This document shows positions 7,383 through 14,686 of a DNA stretch of 64,000 bases, piece by piece. A program made the translations under genes and the position numbers. The notes beneath the pieces were generated by a model, which was not told the DNA's origin, did not search any database, and saw only the letters and a list, made by a program, of their open reading frames with translations. Within the stretch, counting starts at the first letter, position 1. Each line of letters opens with the position of its first letter. The stretch is from Actinobacteria bacterium HGW-Actinobacteria-4 (GTDB taxonomy: Bacteria > Actinomycetota > Actinomycetes > Actinomycetales > Demequinaceae): positions 248,001 to 312,000 of the forward strand of contig PHEW01000003.1 in NCBI GenBank assembly GCA_002841315.1. The letters are read 5' to 3'.

Positions 7383-9302
7383 GTGGCTGGGACGATCAAT
7401 CGTGACGACATTGCGTCGGTCCGCGAGCGCGCGCCCATCGAAGACATCATCGGTCAGCACGTGACGCTGAAATCGGCTGGAGTGGGCTCGCTCAAGGGAC
7501 TCTGCCCGTTCCACGACGAGCGCAGCCCTTCCTTTCACGTGCGGCCCGGCGCCGGGCGGTGGCACTGTTTTGGGTGCGGTGAGGGCGGCGACGTCATCGA
7601 GTTCGTGATGCGCATGGACGGCCTACCGTTCGCCGAGGCGGTCGAGTACCTCGCGGAGCGCGCTGGCGTGACGCTGCGCTATGAGGCGGGGGGCGCTCCC
7701 AAGAAGGAGGGCACCGCGGGCCTTCGCAAGCGACTGCTCGAGGCACACCGGATCGCAGCCGAGTTCTACGTGGCCGCGCTCGAATCTCCAGAGGCGAAGA
7801 CCGGGCGCGACTTCCTTCAGGAGCGCGGGTTTGGCAAGGAAGCGGCTGAGCATTTCGGCATCGGCTACGCGCCACAGGGGTGGTCGGGACTGCTTGACCA
7901 CCTGCGCGGTAAGGGCTTCATCGAGGCCGAGCTCAAGGCGTCTGGCCTCATGTCGGAGGGTCAGAAGGGCGTCTACGACCGCTTCCGTGGGCGTCTCATG
8001 TGGCCCATTCGCGACGTCACCGGCGAGGTCATCGGGTTTGGCGCCCGCAAGCTCTACGAGGACGATCAAGGCCCCAAGTACCTCAACACCCCGGAGACTG
8101 CGCTCTACAAGAAGTCCCAGGTGCTCTATGGCCTGGATCTCGCGAAGGGTGCCATCCGGGCCGAACGCCGCGTGGTGGTGGTCGAGGGCTACACCGACGT
8201 CATGGCCTGCCACCTGGCCGGGGTGGGCAGTGCGGTCGCGACCTGCGGTACCGCGTTTGGTGAGGACCACGTCAAGGTGGTGCGTCGGCTCATGGGGGAC
8301 ACCGGGGGAGCGCAGCTCAAGGTAGGCGGCAAGTCCGCGCAGGTGATCTTCACCTTTGACGGTGACGAGGCCGGCCAGAACGCCGCGTTGAAGTCCTTCG
8401 CGCTCGACCAGCAGTTCCTGGCGCAGACGTTCGTGGCCGTGGACAAGGACGGCCTGGACCCGTGCGACCTGCGCCTGCGCGGCGGCGACGCTGCGGTGCA
8501 GGCGCTCATGAACGCTCGCGTGCCGCTGTACGAGTTTGTGATCAAGACCGCGCTGGGTGGCAACGACCTCGAGACTCCGGAGGGTCGCGTCGCGGCACTG
8601 CGCGCAGCAGCGCCGGTGGTCGCTGGCATCCGTGACACGGCGATTCAGCCCGAGTACGCGCGCCGTCTGGCCGGCTGGTTGGGCATGGACGTTAACCAGG
8701 TGATTGCAGCCGTTAAGCAGGCCGGACGCTCACGTGGCTCACAGCACCCCGGCGGCAGCGGTCCGCCACCCGTAGGCGAGCGACGCCCCGGCAACGCCCC
8801 TGGTGGCCCTGATGCCAGCGTCGGCCGCCCTGACCCGCGAGACCCCGTGGTGCGAGCAGAAAGGCTGGTGTTGGAAGTGATCTTGCAGGTGCCTCGCGCG
8901 ATTGCGGACGATGCTGGGGCGGCTGGCATGTTTGCAAGCCTTTCCGCGGAGGCGTTCACGGTGCCGCAGTACCGCGCGGTGTTTGATGGCGTGGGCGCGG
9001 CGGGCGGACCCGGTCGCTCTACCGGCGCCTGGGTGAGTGAGGTAGCTGAGCAGGTGGGGCCAACGCTCGCGGGCGTGGTCTCGGAACTTGCGGTGAGCCC
9101 ACTGCCCAACGACAAGCCCGAGGAACTGTCGCGGTATGCGCGCTCGGTCCTTGCGCGGTTGCTGGACCTGAGCCTGACGCGGCAGATCTCGCAGTTGCGA
9201 GGGCGGATGCAACGCGCAGGCGAGGGCACCGACGCGCATCGCGAAGCGTTTAACGAGTTGATCCAGCTGGAGAGCCAGCGCCGGGCCTTGCGCGAGGAGT
9301 GA
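7383..9302 (+). CDS. dnaG: DNA primase
   Basis: 639 aa. The CHC2 zinc ribbon is at residues 41-65 (C41, H44, C62, C65 in 'CPFHDERSPSFHV...HCFGC'). The RNA-polymerase domain follows, with the TOPRIM motifs 'VVVVEGYTDVMA' and 'FTFDGDEAGQNAALKSF'. The C-terminal third is a DnaB-binding helical domain after a Gly/Pro-rich linker (HPGGSGPPPVGERRPGNAPGG). It makes RNA primers for DNA replication in association with the DnaB helicase. The GTG start has a TAGAGT box (7371-7376) six bases upstream, fitting leaderless transcription. dgt lies upstream across a divergent operon, echoing the frequent dgt-dnaG neighbourhood in actinobacteria. Confidence 0.97.
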   Translation: MAGTINRDDIASVRERAPIEDIIGQHVTLKSAGVGSLKGLCPFHDERSPSFHVRPGAGRWHCFGCGEGGDVIEFVMRMDGLPFAEAVEYLAERAGVTLRYEAGGAPKKEGTAGLRKRLLEAHRIAAEFYVAALESPEAKTGRDFLQERGFGKEAAEHFGIGYAPQGWSGLLDHLRGKGFIEAELKASGLMSEGQKGVYDRFRGRLMWPIRDVTGEVIGFGARKLYEDDQGPKYLNTPETALYKKSQVLYGLDLAKGAIRAERRVVVVEGYTDVMACHLAGVGSAVATCGTAFGEDHVKVVRRLMGDTGGAQLKVGGKSAQVIFTFDGDEAGQNAALKSFALDQQFLAQTFVAVDKDGLDPCDLRLRGGDAAVQALMNARVPLYEFVIKTALGGNDLETPEGRVAALRAAAPVVAGIRDTAIQPEYARRLAGWLGMDVNQVIAAVKQAGRSRGSQHPGGSGPPPVGERRPGNAPGGPDASVGRPDPRDPVVRAERLVLEVILQVPRAIADDAGAAGMFASLSAEAFTVPQYRAVFDGVGAAGGPGRSTGAWVSEVAEQVGPTLAGVVSELAVSPLPNDKPEELSRYARSVLARLLDLSLTRQISQLRGRMQRAGEGTDAHREAFNELIQLESQRRALREE

Positions 9303-9304
9303 AA

Positions 9305-9778
9305 ATGTCGAATCAACGCATCTCGATGGTTACCTTGGGCGTCGCGGACCTTGACCGCGCCAAGTCGTTCTACGTGGCGTGGGGCTGGGAGGTTCGCGCC
9401 GATGAGAAGTCCATCGCCTTCTTTCAGCTGAACGGTTGCGTCTTGGCGCTGTTTGGCCTCGAGGATCTCGCCGCGGACCAGGCCCGTCCGGACGCCACCC
9501 TTGGCACCGGCGCGATGACGCTGGCGCAGAACTACGCGACGGAGGAGGAAGTAGAGGAGCGCTTCAGCGCGGCCCTGTTCGCGGGCGCGACGGTCCTCAA
9601 GCGCCCCGAAGCCACCGAGTGGGGTGGCTACTCCGGCTACATCGCCGATCCCGACGGTCACGTGTGGGAGTTGGCGCGCAACCCCTTCTGGGACTTGGGC
9701 GGCGACGGCTCGGTCACCATTCCGCCGCCCAGCGACGAACCGCCCGCGCCGCGAAAGCGTAAGAGCCGTTCCGAGTAG
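9305..9778 (+). CDS. VOC superfamily protein (glyoxalase/bleomycin-resistance fold)
   Basis: 157 aa. Two beta-alpha-beta-beta-beta modules: 'MVTLGVADLDRAKSFYVAWGWEV' opens the first, and the second ends with 'WGGYSGYIADPDGHVWELARNPFW', where the final Glu is the usual metal ligand. The Pro-rich tail ends in a basic KRKSR stretch. The ATG at 9305 is preferred over the GTG at 9299 because a GAGGAG ribosome site ends six bases before it, inside the last dnaG codons. Substrate unknown; VOC members include lyases, dioxygenases and drug-binding proteins. Confidence 0.85.
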   Translation: MSNQRISMVTLGVADLDRAKSFYVAWGWEVRADEKSIAFFQLNGCVLALFGLEDLAADQARPDATLGTGAMTLAQNYATEEEVEERFSAALFAGATVLKRPEATEWGGYSGYIADPDGHVWELARNPFWDLGGDGSVTIPPPSDEPPAPRKRKSRSE

Positions 9779-9807
9779 TGCTGCACTCGGGCCGCTAGCC
9801 TGGAGGC

Positions 9808-10530
9808 ATGGCACCACGGCGCCTAGGGCGCGCGCTCGCAGCGGTGGCCTTTGCCGGGCCCATCGCCTACGCGGCGCTCATCACCGCGCTTGGATTCACG
9901 TGGGCGGGGTATGTTCCGGTGCGCGATTCGATGAGTGTGCTCGGTGCCGTGGATTCGCCGGTACGGCACGTTACCAATGTGGGCGGTTTCGCTGGCCTCG
10001 GAGTGGTGCTGCTGTGCTTCGCCGGTGCCTACGCGTGGGCGGTGGGGCGGCGCACCATGGCCGCCGTGGCGGTCGTGTTCATCGCGCTGGCTGGTGTCTT
10101 CATGATCGCGGTGGCGTTCTTCCCGTGCGATTCGGGTTGCATCGACGTGACCGCGACGGGACGCTGGCACTCGTACACCAGCACGCCCCCCGCGATCCTC
10201 TTGCCGTTGGCCGCCATGGCGTCAGGTGGGGTGTTCTGGGCGCGTCCGGATCTGTTCACGCGGCGTTGGGCCACGGCATCGTTCTGGTTGGGTTTCGCAT
10301 CGCTCATGACGGGACCGGCACTGTGGCTTGCCGCAACGCAGCCGATGCTCGGGCTACTTCAGCGCGTGGGAATCGGCTTGGCGCTCGTGTGGGTGAGCGG
10401 CACAGGTTGGATGCTGTACTCGCGAGCCGGCCGCGCCCTGGAAAGCACGAAAGCCGGCCCCACCAACGGACCGGCTCCCACGCATCACGTGCTCCCTCAG
10501 TTGGACTCGAACCAACAACCTGCCGATTAA
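9808..10530 (+). CDS. DUF998 family membrane protein with tail antisense to tRNA-Asn
   Basis: 240 aa with about six hydrophobic segments. DUF998 features are the opening 'GPIAYAALITALGFTWAGYVPVRDSMSVLG' and 'FFPCDSGCIDVTATGRWHSYTS', with the conserved His after the first cytoplasmic loop. The natural domain appears to end near 'WMLYSRAGRALES'. The last ~30 residues read through the tRNA-Asn terminator hairpin and 39 bases of the tRNA gene in antisense, ending 'LPQLDSNQQPAD', so the tail is probably accidental. A TAGCCT box (9796-9801) lies six bases before the ATG; a GGAGG is also present there. Function unknown. Confidence 0.82.
   Translation: MAPRRLGRALAAVAFAGPIAYAALITALGFTWAGYVPVRDSMSVLGAVDSPVRHVTNVGGFAGLGVVLLCFAGAYAWAVGRRTMAAVAVVFIALAGVFMIAVAFFPCDSGCIDVTATGRWHSYTSTPPAILLPLAAMASGGVFWARPDLFTRRWATASFWLGFASLMTGPALWLAATQPMLGLLQRVGIGLALVWVSGTGWMLYSRAGRALESTKAGPTNGPAPTHHVLPQLDSNQQPAD
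10452..10476 (-). terminator. Rho-independent terminator of tRNA-Asn
   Basis: Inverted repeat AGCCGG/CCGGCT, followed on the minus strand by TTTC, beginning 16 nt beyond the tRNA 3' end. It lies entirely inside the coding frame of the DUF998 gene on the other strand. Confidence 0.6.
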
Positions 10531-10564
10531 CAGTCGGCTGCTCTGCCAATTGAGCTATGAGGGA
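10492..10564 (-). tRNA. tRNA-Asn (anticodon GTT)
   Basis: 73 nt. The acceptor stem TCCCTCA/TGAGGGA has discriminator G. The anticodon arm is GCCGA-CTGTTAA-TCGGC with anticodon GTT, and the T arm contains GGTTCGAGTCC. CCA is not encoded. The 3' part overlaps the antisense DUF998 reading frame. Confidence 0.96.
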
Positions 10565-10669
10565 TTGCAGGTACAAACTTTACATGACTTGCGCCCCATG
10601 GCGAACACCGCCGCCAGACGTGCTGGCGCGCCGATAGACTGTGCGTCGGCGTCCGCGAGGCGCCTCGCA

Positions 10670-10743
10670 GGGCCAGTAGCTCAGCCGGTTAGAGCAGCGG
10701 ACTCATAATCCGTCGGTCGTGGGTTCGAGCCCCACCTGGCCCA
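10670..10743 (+). tRNA. tRNA with CAT anticodon (Ile2 likely, elongator Met possible)
   Basis: 74 nt. The acceptor stem GGGCCAG/CTGGCCC has discriminator A. The anticodon arm is GCGGA-CTCATAA-TCCGT. The D arm is GCTCAGCCGGTTAGAGC and the T arm GTGGGTTCGAGCCCCAC. The 'GACTCATAATC...GGTCG' pattern is closer to tRNA-Ile2, whose C34 is converted to lysidine by TilS, than to elongator tRNA-Met, but sequence alone does not settle it. Confidence 0.93.
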
Positions 10744-10827
10744 CCTGTGGATAGTGCGCCACGCTCGTGCCGTCGTTAGGCTGGTAGCGGTCCCTCCGCC
10801 GCAGTTGCAGACCCAGAAAGGGCCGCC

Positions 10828-11043
10828 ATGACTGAATCAACCGAGGCCGCCACCACCAAGTCAAGCCGCACCGCGAGCTCCTCAGCCGCCGGGGGCAGTG
10901 CCGTGTACTTCTTCGCCATGATCGGATCGCTCGTTCACTACTGGCAGCAGGCGGACACCGGGTGGGAGCATTTCTTCGCAGTGCTCAAGGCCTTCGTGTG
11001 GCCCGCATTCGTGGTCTACGACGTCCTGACCTATATCAACTGA
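10828..11043 (+). CDS. small membrane protein
   Basis: 71 aa. A Ser/Thr-rich hydrophilic N-terminus (~24 residues) precedes two hydrophobic, aromatic-rich segments, 'AVYFFAMIGSLVHYWQQAD' and 'FFAVLKAFVWPAFVVYDVLTYIN'. A ribosome site AGAAAGGG lies about 8 nt before the ATG. Similar small actinobacterial proteins exist with no known role. It sits between a tRNA and the convergent XRE-cupin regulator. Confidence 0.7.
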   Translation: MTESTEAATTKSSRTASSSAAGGSAVYFFAMIGSLVHYWQQADTGWEHFFAVLKAFVWPAFVVYDVLTYIN

Positions 11044-11072
11044 CCTCCATCAGCGGCAGCCGCACGCGGGCG

Positions 11073-11636
11073 CTATTCCGAGTGCACGTGGGCGCGCTGA
11101 CCGTCACGATCGAACACCGAGATGACCTCGGCTGGTCCACCAAGGGCGGTCATCGAGTGCGGCGTCATGGTGGAGAATTCGGCGGCCTCGCCTGTCTCCA
11201 CCACTACCTCACGGTCGCCCAACAGTAGGCGCACTCGCCCCTCGATCACCACAAACCAATCGTGTCCAGGGTGAACGCGTTGCTCCGCGACGCGGTCCGC
11301 GGGATCGAGCCGGATCTTCACTGCGGTCATGGACCCGGTTGGCCTGCTGAGCATCCACGTCATGTGGTGGTCGCCCCACTGCGTGGGCGTGGGTCGGATG
11401 ACCACGTCGTCGTCGCCGTGGACGCTCAGCAGCGAGTCAAGATCGATCTGCAGCGCCGTCGCTAGCGGCAGGAGCACGTCGAGGCTGATAGACCTGTTGC
11501 CGGTCTCGATGCGGCTGATCGTGGAGGCGCTGAGATTGGTGCGGGCAGCGAGGTCCCCCAAAGACAGCCCCATGGTCGTGCGCAGGCTGCGCAGCCGCGT
11601 GCGCACGGTCTCTTCGACCGAGTTGAGCTCACTCAT
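11073..11636 (-). CDS. XRE-family transcriptional regulator with cupin domain
   Basis: 187 aa. Residues ~10-65 form an HTH_3 domain ('TRLRSLRTTMGLSLGDLAARTNLSASTISRIETGNRSISLDVLLPLATAL'). The C-terminal half is a cupin barrel ('RVHPGHDWFVVIEGRVRLLLGDREVVVETGEAAEFSTMTPHSM') that may sense a small molecule. The ATG at 11636 follows a GGGAGG ribosome site. The gene is divergent from the flavoprotein/methyltransferase fusion, with two inverted repeats in the 71-bp gap that are likely its operators. In actinobacteria such regulators often sit beside this thioredoxin-reductase-like gene, so it probably represses its neighbour. Confidence 0.88.
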   Translation of the reverse strand: MSELNSVEETVRTRLRSLRTTMGLSLGDLAARTNLSASTISRIETGNRSISLDVLLPLATALQIDLDSLLSVHGDDDVVIRPTPTQWGDHHMTWMLSRPTGSMTAVKIRLDPADRVAEQRVHPGHDWFVVIEGRVRLLLGDREVVVETGEAAEFSTMTPHSMTALGGPAEVISVFDRDGQRAHVHSE

Positions 11637-11651
11637 GGCACCTCCCGGCCT

Positions 11652-11678
11652 TTGCGAATATTGCAAGATTGCTTGCGG
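11652..11678. promoter_or_regulatory. Probable operator of the XRE-cupin regulator
   Basis: Two overlapping dyads: TTGCGAATATTGCAA (11652-11666) and GCAAGATTGCTTGC (11663-11676). The second covers the likely -35 (TTGCGG, 11673-11678) of the divergent fusion gene, whose -10 is TAGCGT at 11695-11700. This position fits repression of the fusion gene and possibly autoregulation. Confidence 0.6.
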
Positions 11679-11707
11679 TTTCCGTCTCCAACTGTAGCGT
11701 GGATGGC

Positions 11708-13297
11708 ATGACCAATCACCGTTCCGCTACCGTTCACCGCGCTTGCGATGTCGCCGTCATCGGCGGGTCTGCGGCGGGCCTTGCCGCCGCGCTTCAAGTC
11801 TCGCGTCAGCGGCGATCGGTGATCGTCATCGACGACGGCACGCCTCGGAATGCGCCGGCGAGCCACATGCACGGCTATCTGGGCTACGAGGGCCACCCAC
11901 CAGAGGACCTCCTGCGTGCGGGCCGTGCCGAGGCGCGTAGTTTTGGGGCGGAGATCCTCGCGGCGCGCGCAACCCAAGTGACTCGCGACCCCGATGGCAG
12001 GTTCCGCGTGGACCTGCACGGTGGCCACTCCGTGACCGCACGGCGAGTGATCATCGCGACGGGCCTGGTCGACGAGCTTCCGGAGGTTGAGGGCCTCGCA
12101 CAGCAGTGGGGCAGGGGCGTGATCCACTGCCCGTTCTGCCATGGCTGGGAGGTTCGCGACCAGCGACTGGTGCTGCTCGTGACTCACCCCATGGGGCTGC
12201 ACCAAGCGATGTTGTTCCGCCACCTCACCGACCACCTGACGGTGGTGCTCCACGGCGCTCCTGGCGTTGACGCCGGCGAACTCGACGCCCTGCGCGCTCG
12301 CGGCGTGCACATCATCGAGGGAACGGTGGCGCGCGTCACGGAGGACGCTAACAGCGCGGTGATTGGCGTCGAGCTAAGCGGCGGCGAGCACATTAACGCC
12401 AGCACTATTGTTGTTGGCCCACGATTCAACGCCCGTGCCGAAGTGGTAGCGTCGCTGGGCCTGACCGCGACGGAGCACCCCATGGGGGTGGGAACCTTCC
12501 TCCAAACCAACGAGGTAGGCGAAACGACGGTGCCCGGCGTCTATGCCGCAGGCAACGTCAAGGATCCCAGCCAGCAGGTCCTCCACGCCGCGGCGGACGG
12601 CAGCAAGGTCGCCGCCGCGATCTGCGGAAGCCTGGCGCAGGAGGATCTCCACGAGCCGCAGCTCGGCCCCAGCAATGAGGTCGAGTGGGATCGCCGGTAC
12701 AGCACAGAGCGGATGTGGAGTGGCAATCCCAACGGCAGTCTGGTCGCCGAGGTTGCCGAGATGCCGCCCGGGCGTGCGCTCGACGTTGGCGCGGGGGAGG
12801 GGGCCGATGCCCTCTGGCTTGCCGAGCGCGGATGGAACGTCACCGCCAGCGACGTCTCGAGCGTGGCGCTTGACCGCATTGCTACGGAGGCCGGCAGCAG
12901 GGGCCTCGTGCTGGACTATCAGCGCGCGGACGCCAACTCTTTGAATGCCATCGAGCCCGCGGCGTTCGACCTCGTCATCGCGTTCTACGCCTCGATTCCC
13001 CTCACCCCGGACAGGCGGGGCGTGCACACTATCCTCAATGCCGTTGCGCCGGGCGGCACCGTGCTGGTCGTCAACCACGACCCCCATCCCATGCGCGCCG
13101 GGACCGGCCACCACGATCACGCGCCCATGTACGACGTCGACGCCTATCTGAGCTGCGACGACTTCGCCGAGGTCATTGGCGACTCACCGGATTGGGTCAT
13201 CGAACTGAACGACAAGCGCGCGCGGCCACTGGGTTCGGCATCGGCGCAGCGACACGTCGATGACATCATCTTCAGGGCAAGGCGCATCGGCTCCTAG
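11708..13297 (+). CDS. bifunctional NAD(P)/FAD-dependent oxidoreductase / SAM-dependent methyltransferase
   Basis: 529 aa fusion. Residues 1-~315 are a thioredoxin-reductase-like flavoprotein: FAD-binding 'CDVAVIGGSAAGLAAALQVSR', a CPFC dithiol in 'GVIHCPFCHGWEVRDQ', and a closing 'VPGVYAAGNVKDPSQQVLHAAADGSKVAAAI'. Residues ~330-529 are a class I methyltransferase: 'RALDVGAGEGADALWLAERGWNVTASDVSSVAL' (motif I) and 'FDLVIAFYASIPLT'. The methyltransferase half resembles TehB-like detoxifying enzymes. The joined activities suggest reduction then methylation of a thiol, metalloid or electrophile, but the substrate is unknown. A TAGCGT box (11695-11700) lies 7 nt before the ATG. Confidence 0.9.
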   Translation: MTNHRSATVHRACDVAVIGGSAAGLAAALQVSRQRRSVIVIDDGTPRNAPASHMHGYLGYEGHPPEDLLRAGRAEARSFGAEILAARATQVTRDPDGRFRVDLHGGHSVTARRVIIATGLVDELPEVEGLAQQWGRGVIHCPFCHGWEVRDQRLVLLVTHPMGLHQAMLFRHLTDHLTVVLHGAPGVDAGELDALRARGVHIIEGTVARVTEDANSAVIGVELSGGEHINASTIVVGPRFNARAEVVASLGLTATEHPMGVGTFLQTNEVGETTVPGVYAAGNVKDPSQQVLHAAADGSKVAAAICGSLAQEDLHEPQLGPSNEVEWDRRYSTERMWSGNPNGSLVAEVAEMPPGRALDVGAGEGADALWLAERGWNVTASDVSSVALDRIATEAGSRGLVLDYQRADANSLNAIEPAAFDLVIAFYASIPLTPDRRGVHTILNAVAPGGTVLVVNHDPHPMRAGTGHHDHAPMYDVDAYLSCDDFAEVIGDSPDWVIELNDKRARPLGSASAQRHVDDIIFRARRIGS

Positions 13298-13319
13298 CGT
13301 GGCTTGCTAATGTCGGAAT

Positions 13320-13691
13320 ATGCCCGCCACCTTGAGCTCCGACGATCAGTGGATTCATGCCCTCGTTGCCACCCTTCCAGGGGCGCAGTTCGCCTACAAG
13401 CCTGAGTGGGACACCTGGGTCCTGATGGTTGCGGGCAAACTGTTTGGCATGCGGGGTAGCCACCAGGAACTGGGTGAGATCATCACCCTCAAGGGTGACC
13501 CTGCAGACAACGAGTCCCTGCGCCAGGAGTTCACCGCAGTGGTGCCCGGCTACTACACGAACAAGCAGCACTGGAACTCGGTGGCGCTGGATACCGGAGA
13601 AGTTCCTCAAGATCGCCTCGACGACCTGGTGCGGGAGTCCTACGCCTTGGTGCGCGCCAAGCTACCCAAGGCCGTGCGGGAGAGCCTCTAG
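13320..13691 (+). CDS. MmcQ/YjbR family protein
   Basis: 123 aa, the normal size. The family pattern is visible: 'PGAQFAYKPEWDTWVLMVAGKLFGM', 'EIITLKGDPADNESLRQEF' and 'PGYYTNKQHWNSVALD', ending 'LDDLVRESYALVRAKLPK'. These proteins have a CyaY-like fold and are proposed to bind DNA, but the role is unknown. A TAATGT box (13308-13313) lies six bases before the ATG, so transcription probably begins here and continues into the next three genes, which are spaced by 3 bp or overlap. Confidence 0.88.
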   Translation: MPATLSSDDQWIHALVATLPGAQFAYKPEWDTWVLMVAGKLFGMRGSHQELGEIITLKGDPADNESLRQEFTAVVPGYYTNKQHWNSVALDTGEVPQDRLDDLVRESYALVRAKLPKAVRESL

Positions 13692-13694
13692 CCC

Positions 13695-14384
13695 ATGCGC
13701 CCTCCTCATTGCGACGTTTGCGGGGCCGATGCCACGTCTGGCGGCGGCGGCCTGGTCAGCTTCAAGCCCACCACCTCCGACGCCTTGTGGCACCAGCGTG
13801 CGGCACGCGGGGAAATCGTGGGGCATCCGCCCAACGCGGCGTGGTTGTGCGACAAGCACGCGCGGGTTGGCAGCGCCCTGGCAGGCACCCACACGTTGAG
13901 TGCGGGGCTCGCACAGATACAGGCGGCCGATGCCCCTCCCGCACCGAGCACGCCCGTCGCGAATACGGTCGCGGGATCGATCGAAATAGGCGCGCTAGAG
14001 CGGCGTTTGCGTGACATCTTCGCGAGTGTCGCGCGTAGCGTCGGCCTTGCGGATGCACCAGTGACCACGGCCGACGACCGCAGGTGGACCCCCATGGACG
14101 CGTCGGAGCCTCCTAACTGCCCGTTCACCGATATCTTCACGCGCCAGGCAACGCACGGCAACCGTTACCTGACCCTCACGTTTGAGCGCGCCCATTGGAA
14201 CCCGCATGAGGTCGCTCGCGCTTCCGTCACGTTGGTGGCCCACGGTCATGGCACCGATCACGATTTCAGGCTCAGCGCCGCGACCCCCGATTCCGGCTCG
14301 CTCATGGTCGATTCGATCACCACCAAGGGCACCGTCCCCGACGCCGTCACTGCACTGCTCATTGAACTGGGCTACGCGTCGTGA
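13695..14384 (+). CDS. hypothetical protein with N-terminal zinc-ribbon-like motif
   Basis: 229 aa, not recognised. The N-terminus has CDVCGAD, then WLCDKH about 45 residues later; these Cys/His residues could form a zinc site. A Pro/Ala-rich linker follows (ADAPPAPSTPVANTV). The C-terminal ~90 residues look alpha/beta ('HGNRYLTLTFERAHWNPHEVARASVTLVAHGHGTDHDFRLSAATP'). It starts 3 bp after the MmcQ-like gene and its TGA overlaps the GTG of the next gene (GTGA). The tight coupling suggests a joint transcript. Confidence 0.65.
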   Translation: MRPPHCDVCGADATSGGGGLVSFKPTTSDALWHQRAARGEIVGHPPNAAWLCDKHARVGSALAGTHTLSAGLAQIQAADAPPAPSTPVANTVAGSIEIGALERRLRDIFASVARSVGLADAPVTTADDRRWTPMDASEPPNCPFTDIFTRQATHGNRYLTLTFERAHWNPHEVARASVTLVAHGHGTDHDFRLSAATPDSGSLMVDSITTKGTVPDAVTALLIELGYAS

Positions 14385-14686
14385 CGTCCTATACTTTCGA
14401 CGCCACGCTGTGGCTGTGGACGGCTGCCACCGGTCCGGGCCAGTGGCAGTTCGTGACGCTCCCGGAAGCCGTGACGGACCAGATCGATGACGCGCTGGTG
14501 GGGCCGCGCGCGGGCTTTGGCTCCGTCAAGGTGCGCGTCACCACGGGCACCACGACGTGGGACACGTCGCTCTTTCCCTCGAAGGAGCATGCGTCGTTCA
14601 TCCTGCCCGTCAAGAAGGCCGTTCGCGTTGCAGAGGGCCTTGACGCCGGCGTGAAGGCCACGTTCTCCGTCACGGTATTAGTGTGA
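14381..14686 (+). CDS. DUF1905 domain protein
   Basis: 101 aa. A stand-alone DUF1905 domain: 'YTFDATLWLWTAATGPGQWQFVTLPEAVTDQI', 'GFGSVKVRVTTGTTTWDTSLFPSKEHASFILPVKKAVR' and a closing 'GVKATFSVTVL'. It is the short relative of the protein at 101-547. The GTG overlaps the preceding stop (GTGA), and its own stop overlaps the GTG of the fructuronate reductase gene in the same way. Function unknown. Confidence 0.85.
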   Translation: MTSYTFDATLWLWTAATGPGQWQFVTLPEAVTDQIDDALVGPRAGFGSVKVRVTTGTTTWDTSLFPSKEHASFILPVKKAVRVAEGLDAGVKATFSVTVLV

